DNA from: Symbiodinium natans
Taxonomy: Eukaryota; Sar; Dinophyceae; Suessiales; Symbiodiniaceae
Length of the DNA: 64,000 nt
Assembly (NCBI GenBank): GCA_905221605.1
Contig: CAJNDS010000868.1
Span: forward strand, 545,607 to 609,606
Direction: 5' to 3'
Shown piece after piece: positions 43,301 through 50,860 of the stretch; the stretch's first letter is position 1; the number at the start of each line of letters is the position of its first letter. The notes beneath the pieces were generated by a model. That model saw nothing but the letters and a program-made list of their open reading frames with translations. It did not search any database and was not told the origin of the DNA. Position numbers and translations under genes: made by a program.

Positions 43301-45156
43301 GTGAGTCCCACAAGATCATCCATCTTGTGCTCCAAGGGCTCAGGATCTTCCTTTTTTCCAGCCAATGGCTTTGCCTCATCCGTTACAGTTCGCTCGGTGT
43401 CGACTTCCGGCGAGCTTTCAGATGGCAACACCTCTCCCTTCCTGGGAGTGGACCCACCATTGGAGTCCTTTTTCAAACCTTCTGCAGCAGGCAAATTTTC
43501 TTCCACTACAGGGCTATTGGATTGGTCATCCGCGGTAGGCACATTTTCTTCCACCGCAGGCTCCTTTGGCTCCATGGTTTCCAAAAGAGAATCACCACTG
43601 TTATTGACCACAGCTGCCTCATTGGCTCCGGTGTAGCCTTCGCCATTTCGTTCCTCGCTGCTAACTTCAGGCTGCACCAGTGCGTCCACCTGTGAACCTC
43701 CATCGTCAGCTGCTACGGAGACCTGCGCCCCATTGTTGCAGTCATCCGCGGAACGTGACACCATATGCGCCTCAACCCGTGCTTTTTCTGCACTCCAGGT
43801 ACTATCTGGCGCGTTGACCCGCGCTTCATTGGCGCTCCAGGCCTCATCTTTCCGATCAACCGTGTCTCCAGCAGTTTCAGAAGTTTCCTTTTCCCTTTGA
43901 ATGGCAGAATTCTCGGCACCAAACGAAGAGACCTCCTCAGTCGTAATGCACAACTTTTTCCCTTCGTCATCCAAATCTCCAGGGCCATCTTCCTGAACGA
44001 CAGGCACCACATCCACCACTCGCTCTTCTGCAGCCGACACAATTCCGATCTCCACATTGGGCATTTTTTCTTCTGGACCCACCGATTCCACCGCTGCCAC
44101 ACCCTCAGAAAGCGCCTCCATCTCTTCCCGATCCAGATGTTGAGCTTCAGCGATGTCTGCTCGGTTTCCAGAAATCCCCTCTTCATCAGGAGAACCCGAG
44201 GTCGGGGCGTCACCACCAGCCCTAGGACCGCTATCCCTGATAGTAGAGGAAAAATCTTTTTCACCTACACTATTTACACTACCCTGGATTGCCTTCGTAG
44301 ACTCAGGTGTCGGTGTAGTCGATGAAGGACCCAGTTCAGTCTCCACTTCCAGCCCATTGCCCGAAGGAGACCCAACCACGTTGTCGCTTTTCACCTTTTC
44401 CCCTACATCCGGCAGCGTCCACTTGCTTTCCTGCGTATCCAGGCAGTAGTAATATTGTCTCCCATCTTCGTGGAAGTGCCATTCCCACGTTGTCCCATCG
44501 CACGCTTCGATCAGATGCTCATCTTTCCGAAAACCATCCCTTTCAGAGACTTGACGCATCTCATCCTCTTCTTCTGACAACTGGCGCAACCTTTCAGCCT
44601 CCATCTGTAAGATCTCCTCTTCCCCCATGGCATATTCAGCAGTTGGCGCGGCTTCAAAGCTGGCCGCACCCTTCTGTTCGTAACCGCTTCCACCACCCAG
44701 GCAACTCGCCGAGGGATCCCCTTTAATCTTGTTCAGAGGCCTCCTGGCAGCTTGCAGCACTTCTCCACTCAGATTGGTCTGAGACCCTTGGTCTATCATT
44801 CGGCCCGAAGTCGAAGTAGACGGCTGATACCCATGTTTGTGCAACACGCGTAAAACAGTCACCTCCATTTCACGGTCTATACCACCAGTCGCGTCCCAGC
44901 TCCTTTTTTCACCAGGCTTTGGCGATACAGAAACAGCACGTCCTTCAGCTTCAGCATTGCTAACCATATCCACATTGGGATTTATACCCACATTGGAGTA
45001 TTCTGCAACCAAGGCTTCTTCCAGATGTTCTTCAGCGCCAGGCATCACCTCTTCCAGCACCGTCCTTTCACCCAGAGACTCAGCTGCACCGTTTCCAGCT
45101 CCACCATTCTGTCCACCATCCGAGGAAGGCTGGAGCCATCGTTTGGGAGAAGGCAT
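37306..45156 (-). CDS. Giant Gag-like RNA-binding ORF (WW, S1-like, SAM-like, six CCCH zinc fingers)
   Basis: First ATG at 45156 gives about 2616 aa (the frame is open further upstream). Approximate residues: WW domain 218-250 (TWEWHFHEDGRQYYYCLDTQ), S1-like RNA-binding fold 664-727 (GLVRCINGYGAFLDHGDMNV), Trp-rich stretch 742-780, CCCH fingers at 973 (CKFFNQGRCRNGDGCSYEH), 1063 and 1115, SAM-like region 1242-1295, CCCH fingers at 2200, 2232 and 2260 (CIQFAQSGKCRYGDRCVFEH), and a Lys-rich possible nuclear signal near 2465. Spacing in the fingers is C-x7/9-C-x5-C-x3-H. The rest is acidic and probably disordered. No introns. It probably packages the element's RNA. The absence of protease, integrase and RT is notable at this length. 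Alternatively it is a captured host RNA-binding protein. Confidence 0.85.
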   Translation of the reverse strand: MPSPKRWLQPSSDGGQNGGAGNGAAESLGERTVLEEVMPGAEEHLEEALVAEYSNVGINPNVDMVSNAEAEGRAVSVSPKPGEKRSWDATGGIDREMEVTVLRVLHKHGYQPSTSTSGRMIDQGSQTNLSGEVLQAARRPLNKIKGDPSASCLGGGSGYEQKGAASFEAAPTAEYAMGEEEILQMEAERLRQLSEEEDEMRQVSERDGFRKDEHLIEACDGTTWEWHFHEDGRQYYYCLDTQESKWTLPDVGEKVKSDNVVGSPSGNGLEVETELGPSSTTPTPESTKAIQGSVNSVGEKDFSSTIRDSGPRAGGDAPTSGSPDEEGISGNRADIAEAQHLDREEMEALSEGVAAVESVGPEEKMPNVEIGIVSAAEERVVDVVPVVQEDGPGDLDDEGKKLCITTEEVSSFGAENSAIQREKETSETAGDTVDRKDEAWSANEARVNAPDSTWSAEKARVEAHMVSRSADDCNNGAQVSVAADDGGSQVDALVQPEVSSEERNGEGYTGANEAAVVNNSGDSLLETMEPKEPAVEENVPTADDQSNSPVVEENLPAAEGLKKDSNGGSTPRKGEVLPSESSPEVDTERTVTDEAKPLAGKKEDPEPLEHKMDDLVGLTSEQDEQCDPKVEIKDVPGADDTEMVSEGHAKRVPRAGALESPGEHCYQEGDEIIGLVRCINGYGAFLDHGDMNVLVPAEGNNVHQFKFGDTVNGTVKRVEDDGTIILDTFLVLEEDEEDSSSTLRKWKDSGWGTWWTGSWQTGQWYKGSDGQWDWKSEEQQSREWFAESKASSKEQEEAEQKQLYGKKIYRNLLEDETIDNDYVGKITGMLLSRPMDVIMECIADHTFLNVEARSAYNILLSDGWKPEETDSAGSEKTTTFSRKQYHNALYELARKKRRFSGPVVGETVAMLLSKGKDELWNELWLDTKRFLQELDGAIEEMSKRENRPMEAYMDPDQYKKAHTTPKTVSPGYSKLCKFFNQGRCRNGDGCSYEHRRYGEGWPEGEPTEPKNSQKTGDEDGDIGGPPTDEGTVDEVQQEREDSAFRAQYNYGKGTSKGEPTLGETKKRLCLYYNQGGCKYGTACRYLHDDDMALEGTWEPGKSWDNASRKALRDAGFHHCCFDYYLKGRCRVRFGCKYSHEEMSEDRLAQLKHLVNVANHVSFQRGRGLEIPDRNAFQPPVSGGAESSSSSAPKALQMTNVSQKDGEKGILDEEEADEQKNSVAESTGTLLQDPEEPIENWMARNKHLWVYTPHVSEVMITLGVNTVSDLQEFIFVEDLLEKGINKVTACKILRLVGGVRYRPEGPEKAVPSDASVRVQQSSGSKEAGREAVRTLTQMREAEGSGAKTMPRGSYRELFDKVKYRDAWTLAQRSPLCVQKLKLVGVGMPPVNPPTKKYRSISNPVKRGRPLLDKKQVRQVPRSRSQRRAQPAEVVEKPKPLELKPRGGLSYRFSRAWADVVDDDDQAEALVSYADSSSDSSEEETNGVQRMREILLQERDSQRTAIRGNVPMGGSSGPNDGQKKSVHLGEERDKASRGETRQEVTSQVFSLPQPSRRTEQSQKRARDGSVIVGSLAVGSTDEVLPGQGVAGQVNVSEGAQVLPGQEVAGQETALEGAVQIPGEETDQNEGEGGSNELRGDGAKTLDVRPVKNVPQQLLVKGLLNRIYWKVAVGKLPVGHKDYQKGSNKMDRNLVISMSSEGASEQDLNLALEDDTDQRMDDGALVVMAYDPGTLIQSATTMWVMRRGLADRALWSAIATAAQRICAEMVQVDELNAQLNTGRLLFERRDQGHYGDLHNSFHEDPCLPVVGNYPLSVMGALLSPGLEKEFRNTEKFGTAMEAIAYDWSRSPGMEVHVELMARVANLVAPFLRLGGQGTVVNSEFLWQHGRDQMMEFLQAATCADQLEVLWRRMDDDADEEVDPTGMVLEIPDQQDAVLDQGNNESLIPIENAGGETLGDTGRDGKAPEVSPEEETSSGSSRLAGTRIFLWSVYSRVASNFSTQDRTTGKIFDSTKGYPGEGPNNGDNPSSKRNLPWISEDYLDEVVSKKMERSSDMDGLDGFVPGSEGSLEKVEVENVTASKILMALWKKGYRAGYRRLCRLNVSGCKVGAMKRPIKRVQKIGTRKAFMKKFNVFGSSQRGSGAGGKPIMKVVGPRPGFPAVLQASSTDSTLGEGSSSQAHGNVHVEQNRPMDRYEAERLEKRKKGFCYWFSKGKDRCKFGEDCKFIHSEDDVVLHSYWCKYYVAGRPCFAGKKCAFSHDATGVRCIQFAQSGKCRYGDRCVFEHGDPLNEQRPRSPRTPPRDGPRRSSGAKGGEKEISPEQFDDGEEYSMTYDDDTKMSELLMEAISFLSNGKTDLARAEADPLFKLLKFNGDTDQMDREWVSWTTDMLSVLELHEVVKSYEVSLEEVEEWVNDLRIWFERANVEEEKDPKRGKKRSLERESSKDIPAEKEVVETSETEVAVEEEAKKVKKKRKTAVIEDPYTLLVPKPKKMPATIEKGGSSSNAAVSAGEKASKMRTKSNVGGKAKKKEKSQSPKKGEVVVVKGPEEKDRPSDVDAQASTAVSAELGQSCQAIEDAKREGLVSSIQRCVQDPVLAVSDLEYILLQLHLSIANHRKKK

Positions 45157-45210
45157 TGCTTCTTGATCCCAAAAACCTTGAAAGAACACTTAACCGCAGG
45201 GAACCTAATT

Positions 45211-45223
45211 TGGGCTCATAACC
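45211..45223 (-). promoter_or_regulatory. Primer-binding site matching the initiator tRNA-Met anticodon arm
   Basis: In element sense, immediately after the 5' LTR, GGTTATGAGCCCA is complementary to UGGGCUCAUAACC, the anticodon stem-loop (CAU) typical of eukaryotic initiator tRNA-Met. Drosophila copia and yeast Ty5 prime from an internal fragment of this tRNA rather than its 3' end, so a half-tRNA mechanism is inferred. The dinoflagellate tRNA itself was not available to compare. Confidence 0.7.
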
Positions 45224-45510
45224 TACGGGGGGACAACCAAGGAAGGAAATCAACTCCCCTAATCGCCCTGAACCTATATTCCCCAGATCGAACCAAGAAA
45301 CAAACAAGAACACGGATAAGAGCAACCCAGGGGGGAAGGAAAGGGGGAAGGAATCCACACCCTTACCAAACCCTAAGAACCCAGGCACTACTTTTTGAAC
45401 TTGTGGCTTTCTGTTCAAGCCCATCTTGAGCCAAACATGTTTTCCGGGTTCATTAACCCTTCCAACTCTCAACACTAACTCTTTTCTACAATACCAGTTG
45501 CAGCTCCGCA
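45224..45510 (-). repeat. 5' LTR, 287 bp
   Basis: Appears identical to the 3' LTR. It holds the promoter for the element. A spliced-leader-like TTTGGCTCAAG lies at 45425-45435 (element sense). Confidence 0.92.
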
Positions 45511-45640
45511 TAGGGTTTAGGGTTTAGGGCTTAGGGCTTAGGGCTTAGGGCTTAGGGCTTAGGGCTTAGGGCTTAGGGCTTAGGGCTTAGGGCTTAGGGC
45601 TTAGGGCTTAGGGCTTAGGGCTTAGGGTTTAGGGTTAGGG
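45511..45640. repeat. Telomere-like array, largely the CTTAGGG variant
   Basis: Two TTTAGGG units followed by about 14 consecutive CTTAGGG units. This was the target of the LTR-element insertion. Confidence 0.95.
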
Positions 45641-45674
45641 GGGGGAGAGGGGGCTCAGGAAGTTGAAGTTCGCC

Positions 45675-45905
45675 TTAGTCCAGGTCTTGGCTGGGTGGCT
45701 CGGTTCTTCCAGTCCAAACTTCCGATGCGGGCAAAGCGCCGGGCCGTCTTGTTTCGTCGGATCTCTCTGCCTTTTTTTCTGCGATTGCGGCGCTCGGCTG
45801 CAGCACCGAGACATCGAACACATCAGACCCTTTGCTGCCATGAACGCGGAAGCTTCCAAACAAAAATCCCGGCTCACGGTCGGCTTGGCTGGGGAGTTCA
45901 CGGGA
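45675..45905 (-). CDS. Possible exon, unknown protein
   Basis: The minus strand is open for about 75 codons and reads FLFGSFRVHGSKGSDVFDVS then VLQPSAAIAEKKAERSDE. The plus strand is also open but Arg-rich and less protein-like. No paralogue or family recognised. Confidence 0.3.
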   Translation of the reverse strand, partial: SRELPSQADREPGFLFGSFRVHGSKGSDVFDVSVLQPSAAIAEKKAERSDETRRPGALPASEVWTGRTEPPSQDLD

Positions 45906-46235
45906 TGTAGGGCTCAAAGGCAAGAGAGTTTGGGTTTAGACGGCCTACAGAGTTTGGAACCCGTCTGGCACTTGGGGTCTTGTGGTAAAGTGTTTCGGGC
46001 CTTGGCGTTTTTTGGGGGGGTTTAGGCTCTGTGTCCTAGAGCAACCTGAAAACCTGAATCTCGGAAAGCCTATATACATGTATATGTGGTTTCCTATTTA
46101 ACCCCACAAAGCATCAATACGAGAATCAGAGAGAAACACAGAGCCCCGAAGTCTGCGCACTCCGCTCACCCTCTCACGTTCCTCACAACATTTGGGCCAC
46201 GGGCTGCTGCAACCAGAGGCTTGGCCTGGGAAGCG

Positions 46236-46495
46236 GGTTTAGGGTTTGGGCTTAGGGTTAGGGTTTAGGGTTTAGGGTTTAGGGTTTAGGGTTTAGGGTT
46301 TAGGGTTTAGGGTTTAGGGTTTAGGGTTTAGGGTTTAGGGTTTAGGGTTTAGGGTTTAGGGCTTAGGGTTTAGGGTTTAAGGTTTAGGGTTTAGGGTTTA
46401 GGGTTTAGGGTTTAGGGTCTAGGGTCTAGGGTCTAGGGTCTAGGGTTTAGGGTTTAGGGTTTAGGGCTTAAGGCTTCGGGCTTCGGGTTTCGGGC
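46236..46495. repeat. Longest TTTAGGG array in the window
   Basis: About 36 units, mostly TTTAGGG, with a block of four TCTAGGG units near 46418-46445. Confidence 0.95.
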
Positions 46496-46663
46496 TTTCC
46501 CAAAAAAAGAAAAACCCTGCACCAGGTGCTCAAGTGGGAAGGACATTCTCCCAAACTCGGGGTACCCGAACGCGTCCGGGTTTGGGTGACGTTGGCTATG
46601 GGGGTACCTTACATAGCGGGCCGGTGGACCCTAACCCCAAACCATACACCCTTGTAAACGTGA

Positions 46664-46742
46664 AACCCTAAACCCTAAACCCTAAACCCTAAACCCTAAA
46701 CCCTAAACCCTGAACCCTGAACCCTAAACCCTGAACCCTTGA
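46664..46742. repeat. Telomere-like array, CCCTAAA/CCCTGAA
   Basis: About 11 units. The surrounding 46.5-47.0 kb has no clear gene. Confidence 0.9.
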
Positions 46743-47044
46743 ACATGGTTTCGAAGCTTAGTTGGATCTACGGGGGGGGTCGACTGCAGCTTTTAGGTCT
46801 GTGCGCGCCATGGCAGCCCTCCCGAGTACTGAAAGCCTTGGCACTTGGGGGCTTTGATGGTTTAGGGTTTAGGGTTTAAAGGTTTAGGGCTTAGGGTTTA
46901 GGAGTTAGGAGTTCAGGGCTGAGGAAATACCAAGAAGCCCTGAACAGAAAAACTTTTGACATCTTCGAGTCTGAGCAGCCGACGCAAGAGAGCAACCCTG
47001 AACCCGAAAGCCATCGAAACACCCAACTCCCTCCGGTCGGGTGT

Positions 47045-47167
47045 GTACGAAGAATAGGGGACCCCCAAGATTAGATCCCCAAATAGCAGGATCCCCTTAT
47101 AATCAGGATGCCCTGGTAAAAACTTTAAAAAAACACCGATAAGGGACCCCTCATGTCGTAAACCCCC
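47045..47167. mobile_element. MITE-like element, family B
   Basis: Contains GCAGGATCCCCTTATAATCA and ends in TCATGTCGTAAACCCCC, the reverse-orientation family end. From here to 47.87 kb: unique sequence, a (CA)n run at 47587-47620, no gene. Confidence 0.6.
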
Positions 47168-47872
47168 AGTGGTTTGGAGGCCCTGGCCCGGTGAAGAGCT
47201 CCGTGTGGCCATGGGATCCGTGGGCCACCTGGCAACAAGCGGCGGAAGATCCGCTATGGCAGCAGTTGCTGTTGAGTTTTGGTTCCCCTGAAAAGGAGGG
47301 GGTTAGGGGGAGGGAGGGGGGGCGATGGGGGGGTTAGGGAGGGATTCACTCTTGACTACACCCAGAGACCTTGAGACAGTCTGGGCTAGGGTTGGGAACT
47401 GCCGGGCTTGGGCCAACGCCTGCTTCTTCTGTCAGGTTTTTGGGAGGTGTTCTTTCCGCGCCTTCGCCGAAAGGTGAGACGTCTTGGAGGCTTGCTTCGC
47501 CACCGCTGTGGCCATCTGAGCCAGGGGTACTTGTGATCGATGTCTAAGTCGGGCTACGACTGAAGCTGTACTAACTCAAGAAGCCGGTCTGCACACACGC
47601 ACACACACACACAAACGCACAACTGGTGTAGAAACAACATGCCACTCTTGTAACCTGGCTAGGCCAGGGGTGGAGCCCCTGTAGCTGGTAGAGTTGCACC
47701 ATGGCAAACTCAAGGAACGACACCCATATATCTATAATCGAATCTAATAATCTAATCTAATTTAATGCAATACAATACAAGAATTGTGTGTGTATATATG
47801 GTTCAGCGTCGAGCGTCCTGGCCCCCCCCCCCCCCCCATGGTATCCCCCCCCCCCCCAAGCCTACTCTACGG

Positions 47873-48240
47873 TCCCTAAACCCTATACCCTAAACCCTAA
47901 ACCCCTAAACCCTAAACCCTAAACCCTAAACCCTAAAACCTAAACCCTAACCCTAAACCCTAAACCTTAAGTCTTAAACCTTAAACCCTAAACCCTAAAA
48001 CCTTGAACCCTAAACCCTAACCCTAAAACCAACCCCCAACCACACCACAGGGGGGGGGGGATCATCTTAGTACCCCATCCGCGGGGAAAACCCTAAACCC
48101 TAAACCCTAAACCCTAAAACCCTAAACCCTAAACCCTAAACCCTAAACCCTAAACCCTAAACCCTAACCCTAAAACCCTAAAACCCTAAAACCCTAAACC
48201 CTAAACCTAAACCCTAAAACCCTAAAACCAACCCCCAACC
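47873..48240. repeat. CCCTAAA array split by a duplicated segment
   Basis: Telomere-like units with CCCTAAAA variants. A segment CCCCCAACCACACCACAGGG followed by a G-run occurs twice (48030-48060 and 48230-48263), indicating duplication of about 200 bp. Poly-C and poly-G runs (47822-47837, 48248-48305) flank it. Confidence 0.9.
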
Positions 48241-49274
48241 ACACCACAGGGGGGGGGGGGGGGTACCATTGGGGGGGGGGGGGGGGGGGGGAGGGGGGGG
48301 GGGGGCCCGCCGGGGCTGAACCATATATATATATATATATATATATATATTCTTGTTATATTTTGCACTATATATGCATATAGTCTGTATTTTGCGTACC
48401 TTAAACCTTAGATTTTGCCTCTCTGGCACTGAGGATGAAAGCAAAAATCTGCGCAACAAGACACTCCGAGCAACCGCCCAGGTGAAAGCCCCGAACTCTC
48501 CGAACTCCAAAATGAACTGGGGGGACCTCTGCATCCGAGTCCGGGAACATCTCTGCGGCGGCCGCCTCTCGCTTCAACTGGTTTTTGGGGGGGAGGGGGG
48601 GAGGGGAGGGCGGGGGGAAGGGGATTCAAGGGGGTGTTTTAGGGTTTTTGGGGTTTAGGGTTGAAGGTTTGGGAGGTGTAGGGTTTCCAAGCCCAAATAT
48701 CGGACATTCAGGGGCACCAAGCTCGGGCATAGCAAGGAACGCCTCGAAGACACCCCAACGATGCAACTCGGGGGTAGGGCGCAGATTCTGGACGGACAAA
48801 GAAGTGACCCAGAAATGGGGAGGAAGGGAGGTGCAGGGTTTAGTGTTTAGGGCTTAGGGTTTAGGGTTTAGAGCTTGGGGCTTAGGGCTTGGGGCTCAGG
48901 GCTTAGGGTTCAGGGTTTAGGGGCAAAAACGACAAGACGCCGGCAAGGTGGACTTCTTGGGCGGCGCCCACAGGCTGAAGCAACATCATCAAGCTAGCCC
49001 TGCCTCAGCGTCGGCCGGCTTCGAAAGGCTCACTGCACCCGACTCCTGGGCCAGGGGCACAAGTTTCTCATCCTAAACTCAACAGCGCACTCCTGGGTAA
49101 CATTTCCCCGAACTGGGGTGCCCCTCGTATGCCGCCCAAAGCAGTAGAACCCTTGTTGCAGAACCCCCCCCCCCCCCCCAAACCCTAAACCCTAAACTCC
49201 AAACACCCTAACCCCTAACCTCCATAGACCCTAAACCCAAAAGCCTAAACTCTAAAACACCAAGCCCCAAACCC

Positions 49275-49380
49275 TAAACAGCCCCCACGTGACCCTCCGA
49301 GGCGTCCTCCGGCTCGGGGCCCGCCATTTGAGGGCCAAGGCCTCTGCTGCTTCACACAGCGTTTGCTTTGAAAGTTTCCG
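49275..49380 (-). CDS. Possible exon, unknown protein
   Basis: The minus strand reads KLSKQTLCEAAEALALKWRA then PSRRTPRRV, a plausible amphipathic helix. Left flank is CCCTAAA-type repeat, right flank TTTAGGG/TTGAGGG (49405-49445). No paralogue. Confidence 0.35.
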
Positions 49381-49559
49381 AGGGGGAGAGGGAGGGGCTG
49401 AGGGTTTGGGGTTTAGGGTTGAGGGTTGAGGGTTGAGGGTTGTTACTGCAAGTGGCGGGAGGGTTTCGGAGTTCACGGGGATGTGTGTCCGGGGACTCCT
49501 TCCGTGATCTTCGGAATCGCCTCGAGAGAGCAACGGAACTTGTAACGGGGGGCCTCAAA

Positions 49560-49860
49560 TGTGGCGCACGCGGGTCTCGAAGTGCCTAGACCCACGCGGC
49601 AAAGGATCGACCTTAAACGCCTTGGGGCTTTGGGGCTTGGGGCTTAGGGCTTAGGGCTTAGGGCTTAGGGCTTAGGGTTTAGGGTTTAGGGTTTAGGGTT
49701 TAGGGTTCAAAGGATCGACCTTAAACCGGCTTGGGGCCCTTTGGGCTTCGGGACCGTCCTCAACAAAACAAGACATGGACCTTCGTAGCGCCAGAGCCCA
49801 GAAATCCAAGCCCCCAAGCCTTGCAGCAAGAACACTGATCCTCTGAATGCTCGAAACCCG
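49560..49860 (-). CDS. Two exons split by a telomere-repeat intron
   Basis: Exon 1 (about 49860-49720, minus) reads LGGLDFWALALRRSMSCFVE and ends APSRFK. Exon 2 (from 49611) continues VDPLPRGSRHFETRVRHI. The 18-base sequence at the junction is present at both intron edges, so the unspliced frame reads FKVDPL twice and splicing restores it once. Donor AAG|GT, acceptor AAG|GT. Protein unknown; outer boundaries not determined. Confidence 0.5.
49612..49719 (-). other. 108-bp intron made of telomere-like repeats, with 18-bp target-site duplication
   Basis: The plus-strand sequence AAAGGATCGACCTTAAAC occurs at 49601-49618 and again at 49709-49726. Everything between is TTTAGGG/CTTAGGG repeat plus a short GGGGCTT stretch. 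Cutting at AAG|GTCGAT in both copies gives a GT-AG intron. One direct repeat supplies both splice sites, the arrangement expected from an introner-type insertion. Confidence 0.75.
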
Positions 49861-50039
49861 GGGACTCCGGGGTATAATTAACATAACTAAGGAACATTCC
49901 TTCAAGTATAAGAGGGTTCCTTGTATGGTTTCAGGCATCTTCCCTGAGTAAGGGGTATGGGAGTCTCTGGAAAGTCCCTTCGCTCATGTTTAGCAGGGTC
50001 GCTGGTCATGCACTGCGGCGACTGCGGCTTATCCTTGGC

Positions 50040-50175
50040 AGAGCCAGGGTTTAGGGATTAGGGATTAGGGCTGAGGGCTTAGGGTTTAGGGTTTAGGGTC
50101 TAGGGCTTACCGTTTGGGGTTTAGCGTTTAGCGTTTAGGTTTAGGGTTTAGGGTTTAGGGTGTAGGGCTCATGAG
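50040..50175. repeat. Telomere-like array with mixed variants
   Basis: TTTAGGG, ATTAGGG, CTGAGGG, CTTAGGG and TTTAGCG units. No gene in the following 250 bp. Confidence 0.9.
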
Positions 50176-50428
50176 GCTTGCCTGAGAGGTCAGCACCTCG
50201 AAAACAGAATCTAGTAGGTTGGCCCTTTAAAGCCTCTGAAAAATACTCCGACACATGATCCTCTGAAACCCAATCAAAAAATCCCGAGGGCCTAGCCAGG
50301 AATTCTGCCCGCGAAAACACCCCCGTCTTTGCTTTCTGGCGCGCCCGAGTCCTGAAACATCACCCCATCTTCAACTTCATCAAACTTGAAGCTCCACGTC
50401 CTACGCACTCTTCATTGGCCCAAGCCCG

Positions 50429-50522
50429 AAGAACCCCGAACCTACCTTTTTGTAGGTTACCTAAGATCCCGATACTGGGCTTTATCGTGAGAACCTACAA
50501 TGTAGGCTTGGGCTTCTTAAGA
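50429..50522. mobile_element. MITE-like element, family C
   Basis: Inverted ends about 30 bp long, left AGAACCCCGAACCTACC... and right complementary to AGAAGCCCAAGCCTACA..., both followed by TTGTAGGTT. A related left arm (CCTATTTTGTAGGCTACCCA) is at 51484-51503. Confidence 0.5.
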
Positions 50523-50579
50523 AAAGATCCTGCTGCTACCGCAAGGTCTCAGGTCTGGGGTGGTCCGAGTTGACCGACT

Positions 50580-50840
50580 AACCCTAAACCCCACACCCCA
50601 AACCCCAAACCCCAAACCCTAAACCCTAAACCCTAAACCCTAAACCTTCTTAGGGTTTGGGGGCTCGGCCGCCTCGTCTCGGGGCGTGCGGGGCGTGCGG
50701 GGCGTGCGCTGCGCCTGCGCCAGAGCTCTCCATGTGTGTCGAGGTGTAGGGTTTAGGGTTTAGGGTTTAGGGCTTGGGGTTTGGGGTTTGGGGTTTGGGG
50801 TTTGGGGTTTGGGGTTTAGGGTTCGAGGTTGAGGGTTCAG
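50580..50840. repeat. Opposed telomere arrays around a GC-rich island
   Basis: CCCTAAA/CCCCAAA at 50580-50645 and TTTAGGG/TTTGGGG at 50743-50840. The island between carries a minus frame RHTWRALAQAQRTPRTPRTP, a weak exon candidate with a 9-bp internal repeat. Confidence 0.8.
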
Positions 50841-50860
50841 GGATATGTATACATATATGA

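Larger units (their letters stand above)
36648..45510 (-). mobile_element. Complete LTR retrotransposon-like element without visible pol
   Basis: 8863 bp on the minus strand: 5' LTR (45224-45510), primer-binding site (45211-45223), one long ORF (45156-37306), polypurine tract (36935-36946), 3' LTR (36648-36934). Flanked by TAGGG on each side (36643-36647 and 45511-45515). The two LTRs have the same length and I found no difference between them, so insertion is recent. It landed in a telomere-like array, which makes a TAGGG match partly expected. Primer choice resembles Ty1/copia-type elements. No aspartic protease, integrase HHCC/DDE or reverse-transcriptase YxDD motif is seen, so it probably relies on an autonomous partner. 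Confidence 0.9.

Noticed and set aside
38073-44726. Plus-strand frames of 100-186 codons within the LTR element
   Set aside because: They are antisense shadows of the 7.85-kb ORF and have low-complexity Ser/Pro/His composition.
37306-45156. Complete retrotransposon polyprotein
   Set aside because: I looked for an aspartic protease D-S/T-G site in context, integrase HHCC and DDE spacing, and RT YxDD. None was convincing, so the ORF is called Gag-like rather than Gag-Pol.
45157-45189. Start of the element ORF at 45189
   Set aside because: The codon there is GTG. The first ATG in frame is at 45156, preferred for a eukaryotic mRNA.
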